In this document: positions 1 to 9,672 of the stretch, piece by piece
How positions within the stretch are numbered: position 1 is the stretch's first letter
Layout of the letters: every line of letters starts with the position of its first letter
DNA from: Isohypsibius dastychi
Taxonomy: Eukaryota > Tardigrada > Eutardigrada > Parachela > Isohypsibiidae
Direction of reading: 5' to 3'
Assembly (NCBI GenBank): GCA_034696485.1
Contig: JAQIWT010000212.1
Coordinates: 1 to 28,262, forward strand
DNA length: 28,262 bases
Position numbers and translations under genes: made by a program
The notes under the pieces: model-generated
The model's database searches: none
What the model was told of the DNA's origin: nothing
What the model saw: the letters and a program-made list of their open reading frames with translations, nothing else

Positions 1-696
1 GTCCCCGTCCTGTCCCGTCACGCTGGGCGGAGTCAGCCAATCAAAAACTCAACCAGTCTGAATATTGTTAGATATTCCATAGTGAGATTAAAGAGAAACT
101 CATTAAACTCATTTACTTGCACTATGGATATTCAAAAAAAAGGTGGAAAGGTGGAAAGGTGGCTAACTTTACGAAAATTGGTTTTTGTTACCGGATTGAC
201 CAATACGAGTGCACTTAACATTCGTTTCATCAATCTCCCGCAGACATATATACTCTGATTTTACAAGATTAAAAGTCGACAAATTCTGATAATACTGTAC
301 TGCTGCGGTCAGTAAAACTAGGCGGCTAGGCCGACCCGGAGCATGAGTAAGATTTTCTACCCCGGTGATATTTTCGCGCCGTCTGATCTCGGCAATCAAA
401 AAAGTAATGAATTCATTTTTTTTCCAAACAAATGAACGATCTCCCGCAAAGCGAAATGATTTTCATTTCCGCTGGAAATGACCCGTAGGTACGAGTGGGC
501 TCACCTCAGGAACACGGCACGGCAGCACGCATTTCCCATTTTGGATAGAGGGGGGGGGGATGCAGGTGTGCCAAAACAGCGGCTTGACGCCTGTGAAGTG
601 ATGTTGCTGGTTTTTTATCTGAGGTGATGTTTGTATTATACTTCTGTTGTTCGGATTTTTTTCGGTTCTCTGATCCCCTCTTTAGTTTCTCTTAAA
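1..696. other. Upstream region without a recognised gene
   Basis: I see no convincing coding exon here. It holds an 8-base tandem repeat at 139-162 and a run of ten G near 549-558. A pyrimidine-rich stretch ending in TAG at about 684 looks like a splice acceptor just before the ATG at 697, so the next gene may have an untranslated first exon in this region. Confidence 0.5.
139..162. repeat. Three perfect copies of an 8-bp unit (AAAGGTGG)
   Basis: The unit AAAGGTGG is repeated three times without mismatch directly after a run of A. This is a short simple-sequence repeat with no visible function. Confidence 0.8.
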
Positions 697-1592
697 ATGC
701 TGCAGCTCAAAGATCTTGCTGTTGATCACCAGGAAATTCTTGACAAGCTGACACCCGTTGAACGACTTGATATGCTTTTCACAGCTATGGACAAGAAGAA
801 GTGTGCACCGTATGCATCAGATTCCTACAAGTTTTCCTCTTCGTATGCAGTCGGTGAGCTGTCGTTTCAATGGATCAAGATCTGTATTGAGATAATTCGT
901 ATGTGAACACATGAATGTTTATTGCAGGTGATCGAGTCATCGTCTTATCTGAAATGTATTATATCGGGAAAGTAAGTAGTGGGTTTCAATTTTTGAATGC
1001 AACTTGGTCTGGAAGTTGAGCTGAATACGAAATCGCTTTTACTTGACCTTCGTTTTTTCCCGGTAGATCACACAACGTCGAGATGACTTCGTTTGCCCAG
1101 AGCTGAAGAAGCTAATCCCTACATATCGCGTTAAGTACGATGGATGGAGAATATAGTAAGACTTGGAGAAAAAGTCGATTTTTTCCCAAATTCGCTCATG
1201 ACGCTTCGTCTTCTTTTGATCCAGTGACGAGCTGGATCGACAGTGGGTGGCAGAGTACGACATCTTCGGCGTCTCGCACCATAAAAAGACCACGGAGCAT
1301 CTCCTGGCGCATTACTACAATCAGCACAAATTGTACGCTTCCCAACTCAGGTTCCTTTCCTCGATTTCGTAACTGACTGGTTTAATTCTATTCGTCTCTT
1401 GACAGTTTTGTTTTGTTCAGAGTGTTGTGTTTCAGGTTGAGCTTATCACTTGACGGGCAGAGAAGTCGAGGTTTATTCAAGTTGTCTGCGGAAGAAGAAG
1501 CAGCTCATCTTGCTGTATGGAATGCAAGTCTATCAGCAGCTTTGCTTGACGTTACCGCACCCACCTTCAAGGAACTCTTTGCCATTGCGTGA
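697..1592 (+). CDS. Small protein with probable chromo-barrel/Tudor-like domain
   Basis: Five exons join in phase: 697-853, 928-971, 1067-1155, 1225-1350, 1436-1592, giving 190 residues. The ATG at 697 sits in AAAATG just after a possible acceptor. Residues 52 to about 112 read GDRVIVLSEMYYIGK, then YRVKYDGW and DRQWVAEYDIFG. That order (entry strand with VIV, a Y-x-V-x-Y-x-G-W strand, a closing W-V-x-E helix start) is the pattern of chromo-barrel domains in MRG15/MSL3/ARID4-type chromatin proteins, with a few residues inserted before the closing W-V. Such domains bind methylated histone tails or nucleic acid in the nucleus. There is no MRG, ARID or acetyltransferase domain, so this is a stand-alone barrel with a helical C-terminal tail. 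The splice model is strong; the fold assignment is moderate and the function is inferred. Confidence 0.6.
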
Positions 1593-2379
1593 TAATCGCC
1601 CTGTTTGAAGTCGACTTCCGGCTGTTGATGATCTGATTGAAAATGGAACGACGAATGTTCCGTTTGGTTTATCAAGACAATCATTGCTGATACGTGTTTT
1701 GGGAAGGTTTTTCCAAGGCGCGGCCGGAAGTTGGTCAAATAATGTCTCGGATCGAATTTATGTCCGCGAGAAGGATTTTGTTGATTTCTGTTTTATTTAG
1801 ATGATACCTACTCCATGTACGTGTGTGTCACGCCCTGCCTCGTGGATTAAAAATCAGTGTTTTGGTGAGAGATCTATAAAATATGAACTGGTCACCGTTC
1901 AAGTTGTATTAGATTTGACAGTCGGCGTTTCACACCAGAAATAACGTCGGCAGACAGGGAGATCTGTGCGCCCAACCAAAATCTGTCTGTAGGGCATGCT
2001 GCACTGTGCTAACTTCTAGGGGGTCACGAGAATTTTTGGCCCAACCAATCGAAATGGTCCTGAACCTGAACCCTATCGAGCCTGGTTTCAGCAGAAGACG
2101 TGGTGCGAACTTTTCTAATAAGATGCAGATGAGCTGTTTTGAGCTGTTCTAGCATTTTTTTCAGCTCAGTTTGTGGTAAGCAATAGCTTAGATACGCATC
2201 CTAATATTCCGTGTCGGACGGCGCTCGATTGTGGATTGTGATCGTTTCATCCTAGAAAATGCCTACAGATTCTGGAGGAATTACGTGGATTTTTGCAGGA
2301 AACTTAAAACTCTGAGTCTTTTTTCTTCGAGTGGATCATTCAAACAACCTTCGCCTGGATGCTTCATACTTCACTCTGG
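1593..2379. other. Convergent intergenic region, no gene recognised
   Basis: This lies between the 3' ends of two convergent genes. No kinase-homology or nucleotide-cyclase motif can be read on the minus strand, which matters for the truncated receptor at 2380-4910. A minus-strand AATAAA (TTTATT at 1792-1797) is a possible poly(A) signal, about 590 bases past the receptor stop. Confidence 0.5.
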
Positions 2380-4910
2380 CTAATGGAAGTGGTCATGTTC
2401 AGTAATCAGCCAATCAACGGTGTCTCCCCCGCGTCTTTGTTTCCACTTCCTGAAACATTTCCACTGGAAAACTGTACTGCAACAGAAACAATGACCTATA
2501 TCGTACCACAATGCCACTAGCGATAACGCAAAGAAAACCAGAACGACGCTGACTGTAACTGCAATCGTCGTGAGACGAAAGGCGGAGTGTGGAGCTAGAA
2601 GGATAGAAATTACTATGTTTCACCAAATTCACCAGATCAGGGGACTTCTAGAACTTTATCGTTACTAAAAGAATGATGTCAAATAGTGAAGTACTGAAAT
2701 TTATTACCTGAACACCGCAGTGCGTTTCCATCGTATCCACAAGGCGGCTTGTTTACCGCACTGAATGGTCTAATCGTCCAGTTTGCATAGCCGGACCAGT
2801 GGGCTACGGGCTCAAAAAAGTAACGAGGTTCACTTTCACTTTGCCTCATTCGGATCACGGTCTGTAAGAAATATGTTTTGGATACCGAATTTGTAGGAGG
2901 GTTATGCGGTAGCTAACGGAAATGTTTCCAGTGATATTATTGATTGCCCTGAAAGTGCTTGCAGGCTGTAGAAATCCGTCATTGCCGATATACATTTCCA
3001 CACCATGAACTTTGAACGTCCGATTATAGAACCTCCCTGCGAGCACCTTGGCATTATGGGGATCAGTTTCATCCAAAAGAGCTTCATCCAAAACCTACAA
3101 AAGTCAACCTACTGGTAGAGTAACACCGAGCAGTCAAATATTCGCCACTCATTATTGGGTGTCAGCTCTCTATGCAATAGTGTGGGTACATCTGTGTAGA
3201 GTGTAAACCCAAGTGCCTCGCTTGACATCATAAGCAGTGCTTCGTTGCATTGCTTTACAGTACGGTACCTGTCCAAGAACCATGATCGAAAAGTAAGCCG
3301 CCATTGCTACGGGATTGGGCTGGAACAAATAAGTCCCGGTAATGGCTACTTTCAGGTTCACGAGTGAAAGTGGAGGTGCTCACTATATCAGATGGTCCAT
3401 ACGTGTTGTTGTATCGACTTGAGGATATCTGCTTCATAATGTTGATCTCTGAGATCAAGGAGGGATGTGTGAACTCTGGGCATGATACGCAGAACTGGGC
3501 TAGACGCAGGAAGGCTTCGCGTGCGAACTGAAATCGAACCGAAAACATGATTTGGAATAAACGAGCACTAACGCGGCTCAGTGCCATCCCTTGTTAATAA
3601 TGACGTTTGTTTACCCCTGAACTCAGCGGATTAATTGCCAGATCAAAGACTTATTTTCGCTACCTTATCATTTTCATCATCCTTCCGCCAGTCCAGTACC
3701 CCAAAGCGCTTTGGCAGATCAAATCCAAGCAGAGAGAAGTATTGCTGTGGAATCACGAACTGAGACGGAAAATCTCAGACAAAACAAACACCACTCACAT
3801 AATCCGTTCCGGTCATAATCAATCTGGCTGCCGTAATCTGAAAAACAGCAGTATTTCTTTCCCCCCAATAGCGCAGTACTTTCTTGTTTTTCATATGAGG
3901 TTCGTCACTGACCATAAAATTCCGGACGTCATCTTGGTGCATCACGAACAAAACCACTGAAATGTAGTAACTACTAGACCAAAGCCCGTGCGTGTAATTT
4001 TTCGATTCAGACTGAATTACCTCGGCAGACCATTCCCACTTGCAGCAATGTCTTCTCATACTTGATGCCCTTGTTTCCGTCAACAGGAAAGTAATTAATA
4101 TTGAGCAGTCGAGACTTGGTGTTACTCTCGCGCAGTAATTTGGTCATCAGGACGTTGACAGGGGTCTTGACGGTGTTCGTGTCGTAGATGAGCCCAATAT
4201 CCATCCAATCATTGAAGCGGAGAAAAGCGGTCAGGATTTTTGACATCCGGTCGTAATCCAAAGCTGCGAAAGAAAGCAGAGTTGGAAATGCCTGACGATC
4301 CCTTCCGGCGGTGTAAGCTGTGGCTCTACGAAGACCACACATGTGCTTGACAATCACCCACCCCAGTACGTGTACAGTAGCACTTACACAGCCACTGTCA
4401 GGACATTCCATTCTATAAGAGAAAATGACATCACGAGGCCATAAGAAAAATGAGCGGGAAAATAAGTGACCTTTTGCGAGATGTCCGAAATGAATCGTAT
4501 CTTCACATCCTGTAATCACAGATGAGATACGTCATGACTTGAGCTCGGGAATTCGTACCTGGATCTAGAATTACAAGCAGGCTTTTCTGGTCCCACACTC
4601 GATAATAAAAGTCAAAAAACAAATCAAGATGGCTGACCACATCGGCGCATCCTTTAATTTCCTTCCTCGTCAGCGAGTGGAAGCTAATGTTGTAGTCATA
4701 GCGTTTTATAATGTCCTGAATGGCGACCTCGTATGCCGGATTAAGGTTTTGCAAGCTGGGCACGAAAGAAGGCTCAGAAGAAAACAGCCCAACCAAAGTA
4801 ATGTTGAGACGCGATGACAGAACTGATGGGACTACTGCGTAGAAAACGCCGAAGAGAAAAATCATGCTGAATTTTAGATCGTGACACATGGCATCAACGG
4901 AATCAACCAC
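2380..4910 (-). CDS. Natriuretic-receptor-like ectodomain receptor lacking guanylyl cyclase (NPR-C-like)
   Basis: Eleven exons keep phase exactly (4559-4910, 4471-4509, 4388-4412, 4021-4325, 3799-3956, 3664-3744, 3384-3527, 3269-3319, 2918-3094, 2708-2861, 2380-2594), giving 566 residues. A hydrophobic signal segment (residues about 13-30) is followed by an ANF_receptor/periplasmic-binding-like ectodomain: LNITLVGLFSSEPSF, GCEDTIHFGHLAKEWNV, the hallmark AGRDRQAFPTLL, LIYDTN, CRVVLFVMHQDDVRNFM, AARLIMTGTDY, FYNRTFKVHGV. The ectodomain ends near residue 495 at KPPCGYDG. One TM helix spans about 503-525, then a Cys- and basic-rich tail (FRKWKQRR) and an in-frame TAG at 2382-2380. In membrane guanylyl cyclases the TM segment is followed by a kinase-like and a cyclase domain; neither is present, nor is there room for them before the convergent gene. 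Architecture and length match clearance receptors (NPR-C). Ligand is unknown. A skipped stop through an unseen exon is possible but not supported. Confidence 0.82.
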
Positions 4911-5034
4911 AAGTTGACTGTTTCAGTTCACGACTGATTATTCTCGGTCAAATTTCCGGGAGATGAACAATTCCGACGGCAATCTCGTCAAGAGACGCTC
5001 CAAGGTAGATGGGGATGATTGCAAAGATTATATC

Positions 5035-5835
5035 CTACTTCGGGGCACACCTTCGATTACCCGATCCACTTGCACACTCTATGCACACTTGTATCACGTC
5101 GCTCTTTTGGCAAACGTATTTCGGATTCCCAGAAAAGGTCACACCAGATGTGCTCGTTAGGTTAGCCCGACTGAGCTTAACGACCTGGGTGTTCATCTTC
5201 ACACAGAACATCAGTTCTCCAGGGAGAATAGCAGTAATTTTGAATTTCACGGTTCCCATTAAGGATAACCGACTGTTTGCTTGCCTCAGTTTAACCATCC
5301 GTATCATGCCAAGACGGCACTGTCTCACAAGTCAGTTTCAGATCTTCCCACCAGACCAGTACCGTACATTGCTGCCGATTGGAACTGGTGATGGCTTTTC
5401 TGTGAGATTCGAATTGGAGGATCGAATAGGTGCGATCCTTGCAATTCATCGGTAAATACTAACCTCCATCGTACAGGTGACAGGTCAAACGAAGTCTGAA
5501 CCCCTTAGTTCAAGCCAGGCGATTACTAAACACTTTGGTTTTGAGAACTTGATTGAGTTTACAATCCAAACCAGCTGTTCAATTTCTGCTGTTCTCGCTG
5601 AGCTATGGTAGTAGGTATGAGAGTAAGGAGATGACGAAGACAAAACAATCAGCTCCGCCGTTTCATATTGTTTGTTTTACTGATGTTTGTTTATTTTAAG
5701 TCAATCAGACCGAAAATGTACAGAAGTCCAGATTAGAGGTCAAGTCTCGTTCAAATGTGCATACTCTGGTGTTCAGTCAATCAAGTACACTAACATCGTG
5801 AGAAAACCAGCAAGACAAATTCGTGTGGCTATCAT
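5035..5835 (-). CDS. Small cysteine-rich, probably secreted protein
   Basis: The two 3' exons (5363-5458 and 5035-5319) join in phase across a 43-base intron, and the second ends in TAG. A candidate first exon at 5791-5835 starts with ATG and encodes a signal-like MIATRICLAGFLTML; it also fits phase, giving 141 residues, but its donor (GTGTAC) is weak and this link is tentative. The predicted mature part has eight cysteines (NC, QQCTC, MFC, YVC, VC, EC, RRC), an even number consistent with four disulphides. I recognise no family. It lies 124 bases upstream of the receptor at 2380-4910 on the same strand. Confidence is fair for the two last exons and low for the first. Confidence 0.42.
5690..5695 (-). 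other. Candidate poly(A) signal AATAAA (minus strand)
   Basis: TTTATT on the plus strand reads AATAAA on the minus strand, about 230 bases past the stop of the gene at 5921-6554. If used, that transcript would run across the candidate first exon of the next gene at 5791-5835, which weakens the exon. Confidence 0.35.
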
Positions 5836-5920
5836 GTCATCCTAGCAGGCGGATTGCTTCTGGCAGTTTCCCTGTAAACGAAAGTAAACTAACATTGATC
5901 TTCAGTTGATAGAGCTCAAT

Positions 5921-6554
5921 TCATACATTGCAACAGCCAATTTTTTCGCGAGCCGCTCCCATTATTCGGCATTTGTCTTTCTCGCATTCATAGCAGTCGT
6001 GATCAGTTTCACAGGCTATCCGAAAACAAACAATCATACAATAATTTGTTTGACAATGAGAGATGTCTCTACTCACTTGTCCAACATCGTTTTCCGGGCG
6101 CAGATTTGACCAACTCTTTGCACTCAAAGGTCTGTGAAGTACCCGAAGGACAGTCAGAGTCTTCATCACAAGGATATGGTCCACCAAAATGGCATCTGTC
6201 GAATTTGCAGAAATATTTCGGTCGGCAATCCGTATCGTTCTTGCAGTCTCCATCTGTTTAATTTCAGACACGAATTACTTTTGCACCGTGAGAAAGCGAG
6301 AAGACAGTACATGTCAGCTCGAACTCGGGAGCTCCTTCTGGTTTGCAGAATTTCATGACCGGAGAACATGTTGGGAACTTGGCTCCATTTGAGGCACAAT
6401 CCTCATCAGTGTCACATCCAGTGAGATCAGCCCGTAACAACTGCATCACTTCGAACTTTTTACGCAGATCGGGATTCTTGATGGGCAAGTCCCTTTCCGC
6501 GGATACGAGTCCAATGGCCAAAAATCCCAGTATGGTGAGAATTTTTGTCCTCAT
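5921..6554 (-). CDS. Secreted protein with four repeated C-x(2-4)-D-x-D-C disulphide modules
   Basis: Three exons (6311-6554, 6077-6253, 5921-6015) join in phase through introns of 57 and 61 bases, giving 171 residues ending in TGA. Residues 1-19 (MRTKILTILGFLAIGLVSA) form a clear signal peptide. The mature chain repeats a small motif: GCDTDEDC, GDCKNDTDC, YPCDEDSDC and TCETDHDC, each followed by one or more further cysteines (for example FCKFDRC). The acidic C-x-x-D-x-D-C start recalls extracellular Cys-rich modules such as those of dickkopf-like and EB/WAP-like secreted proteins, but spacing does not let me place it in a family. Likely exported and disulphide-bonded; role unknown. The start ATG at 6554 is chosen because it begins the signal peptide; an upstream in-frame start would bury it. 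Confidence 0.75.
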
Positions 6555-6992
6555 TACGGCTGGAGATTTGTTGGGAATAAAGCCTTTGACTAGGAAGTAC
6601 AACACAGAGTCCAGATTTATCGAATTCGAACTTTACAAATCAGCAGTTATCCAGCAAGCAAAATTTCCACGGTAACGGAGCCATACAATTCTTGATGCAG
6701 CAAAATAATTCAAGGTCACATATCACACGCTTATTGTGAACACATGTTTCTTCAACTCGAACTTAAACCTGCTGTCTTAGTCTGTATAATTGTCGGAATA
6801 AATGCAAAATATACCTTCTGATTCTCGTGTTTTTTTAAAGCTGACTCAATTCATGGAAAGTTGTTCACCGTGTGATCATTCACATGATTTCGATCATAAC
6901 CAATGTGGCCACACATTTGAGAGCTTCAGCCCGAAGAGGTTTGCTGGCATAACTTCGGCACGATAAACAAGTGCAGATCAGATTTGTAGAGA
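6555..6992. other. Intergenic region, no gene recognised
   Basis: This separates the 3' end of the transporter gene from the 5' end of the Cys-rich secreted gene, both on the minus strand. It must contain the latter's promoter, but I see no clear TATA box. Nothing coding-like stands out. Confidence 0.5.
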
Positions 6993-9063
6993 TCAGATTT
7001 TTGGCAAAATAGGGCGGTATACGTCACGATCAGCTCGTCTAATTTTCCACAGACCAAAAAGATAGACAGATAGAATCAGAGCCAGAACCAAGCTAATCCC
7101 CGAAACAACAAAAGCTGACCACTCGAATCCAATAACCTCAACCAGAGACCCTCCAATAACAGGCCCCAAGAAGGCACCTAAACTGAACATGGAAGTGAAT
7201 AATCCTGATACCAGTCCTCGCGTCTCTTCGTTATCTCCCATTCCATGTTGACTGAGAAAGAGCATAAGTCAAGCAAAAACCCAGCCAATCGGTCAAATGG
7301 GATGAGGTACCTTGATTGAGCCAGGTTATCCTTCAATGGAGGAACCAGTAAACCACCCATTCCGATTCCGTGGATGACCAACGCCAGAATAACCAGCCAC
7401 ATCTCCCTGTGGAAGAACCTTCCATGAAAAGTATGTTCCGTATATCATACAGTGCTTACAGTTTTAGACCAAGAAATGGTGCAGGGCCCAGCAGCATGAA
7501 GCCTACTGCAACAAGAATTCCACCCATGATCATCAAGACTTTGGGATGTTTGGTATAGTCTGCCGCCATGCCCCAGAGTGGAGTACCCAATGCATACGTC
7601 CCGGCCGAAGCGAGAAAAACAAGTCCAACTTGTAGGGGTGAAGATACCAGCTTGAATAAAAAGCTAGAGGCACCGCGGATGATTAATAAGAGTGACCTTA
7701 CATGATCAATGTGAAGTTCCAGCGTCGGTTCGTAAAATCCAATCGACATGGAGCCAACAACAATCGTCAAGCTGGATAGAAATATCCCCGGGATACGTAG
7801 TAGTGACCAGATTGAGCCTGTGTGACAGGGCCTGTCTGAAACACATGTATGGTTGGGCGATTAGGGATTCAATATGTGAACACAGGTGGGAGTACTGTAC
7901 CCTGACTTGCGGGAATGATGAAAATGGAAGAAACACCGATCACCGCCAGAATTGAGCCCATGACGGCAAACGGCAGCCAGTAACCCCCTGCCTGTAAGTA
8001 GAGCCACCTTGGAGGTACAGACAGTGATCAATGGAAAGACATGACCTACCGCGTACAGCGCTCCACCTATAGCAGGTCCTGTACTGATCCCCAACCCACA
8101 GAACGTCTCCATTAGTCCCTATAATAGCAGTTCACGTTTATCTCTGTCATATTTTTCTTTGTCTAGAAACGAACTAACTTGTATAGTGCCGACCCTAGTT
8201 GGAAACTCGCCGGCTGCAATGGCGTAGCTAGCGGTCAGATAAGCTCCAGCTCCGATGGCTTCGATAATACGGATGGAAAAGGCCAGAGTGACGAATGCAG
8301 AGTAGCTTTCCACCATGGTTAACAATCTGTAGAACAACCGGGTTTTAGTTGGTCAAGATACTCACGACTTCCCACCTCCATTCACGATGGCATTCCGTGG
8401 ATGCCGCAGTACGAACAGCTTTTCAAATACCATTTTATACAAATGAATTATTCGGTATTTAACAAGAATTGGTTTTGATTTCATCACAATTTCGCGTTAT
8501 GAGAATTGCATGCTTACCCGAAGAGAACACATGCTGTGCCTGTCACTGATAATCCGGCAACGAAGAGAAACCTTGAGCCTAGAACGCTAATCTAAGAAGT
8601 GAAAACATGTGTGACCCAAATAACCGAAATAGCTTCAGGATCCAAATTCAGATCACCACTCACATATTTTCCAAAGAGTGGACATACAATAAATGCTGTC
8701 AGCTCGTATGACCCGAAAACCCATGCACCCAGACTAGTTGATCCACCTTTCCTGACAGCCTAAATAAACAATGGTAAATCAAGTCAGTCTCAAAGTTATC
8801 TGAAAAATCACCTCTTTGGGGAAAAATGGTGCAATGAGCGAATAACAGACAAAATTGCAGTAATTAACAAAACACAACATGATGACAAATCCCAGCTGAC
8901 GCCATGTCCAACTGGCTAGTACATTTCCCGTTTCCTTGTAATCTTTAGCAACCTCAGACTCTGGATGCAGCAAAGATATCCGCTCTTCTTCGGTGAAAGC
9001 GGAAGGCCGTCTCATTCCACTGGATGAACAAGATGTCTGAGAAAGCAACCCCAGCTTCGCCAT
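6993..9063 (-). CDS. SLC18B1: MFS transporter, SLC18B1-like (vesicular polyamine transporter family)
   Basis: Ten exons join in phase (8812-9063, 8664-8759, 8518-8591, 8179-8326, 8050-8118, 7901-7991, 7702-7835, 7460-7650, 7311-7406, 6993-7251), giving 469 residues, close to vertebrate SLC18B1 (about 456). After a charged N-terminus come TM1 (FVIMLCFVNYCNFVCYSLIAPFFPKE), then FGSYELTAFIVCPLFGKY, IRIIEAIGAGAYLTASYAIA, ETFCGLGISTGPAIGGALY (the proline/glycine-rich TM5 motif C of antiporters), SMSIGFYEPTLELH, the TM8-9 loop LWGMAADYTKHPK, and FSLGAFLGPVIGGSL near TM11. Family members move polyamines or related amines into vesicles in exchange for protons; substrate here is inferred from family only. 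The ATG at 9063 is the first in the open frame. The intron at 8327-8517 skips an open stretch that would otherwise shift phase. Confidence 0.87.
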
Positions 9064-9672
9064 TGAGAATTCAACGACAAATATTTTCCATATTGAAGAA
9101 TAGTCTGCTGCTGCTGCTTTTAATCCCGATGTGGAGGATGAAGATTTTGCTCGAAGAGTTATACGGGTGAATCCTGAAGGGATCAGTTTTTGGGGGGTAA
9201 GTTGTAAGGTACAAAGTTGCCGAATCACACGTGTATATTCTGGTATGGCGAAAATAGACCCACTTGCATCTTATCAGATAAACTTGGTCTAATATCAGGT
9301 AGGTAGTGTGCGATAATATAATACGGCTTAACTGTTAAGGATTATTCGATTCGGCCTGCTTTCTTTACATCTGAATAGCTGACATCATCATCGCAGTACA
9401 GTGATAGATAAAGACTGCCCCAGAGATCACCATCTTTCATCCAAAAAAGATTTGTTAGAGAGTGCGAGACTAACAAGATAAAAGAAGTGAGATTTCGGGT
9501 GATATTTGGAGGATTAAAAATCTCATCCTTGAATTTTGCTTCGGTTTTCGGTTTTTCTCGCTGTTTGCGAAGGTCTGGTGACTGCAAAGTTTGAGTGACA
9601 TTCTTCGTGGTCACTATGTTGCACACCTACAGTTTGTCTAAATCAAACGTTGTTTAGGAATGAGCGCCGATG
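9064..9672. other. Intergenic region, no gene recognised
   Basis: This holds the presumed 5' leader and promoter of the SLC18B1-like gene and the 3' flank of the receptor gene at 9673-11144. The only long open frame here starts at a non-ATG codon and has no recognisable features. Confidence 0.45.

Noticed and set aside
549-558. Run of ten G near the first gene
   Set aside because: A single homopolymer run is not evidence of a functional element and may be a sequencing artefact.
5009-5455. Plus-strand 148-codon frame opposite the small Cys-rich gene
   Set aside because: It has no signal peptide, domain or conserved motif, and the opposite strand has cysteine spacing and splice sites that make better sense.
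8343-8431. Open stretch in the transporter gene reading LFVLRHPRNAIVNGGGKS, possible extra exon
   Set aside because: Including it breaks phase with the exon ending at 8518. Joining 8518 directly to 8326 keeps frame and gives the expected SLC18B1-like sequence (VLFG then LLTMVES), so it is treated as intron.
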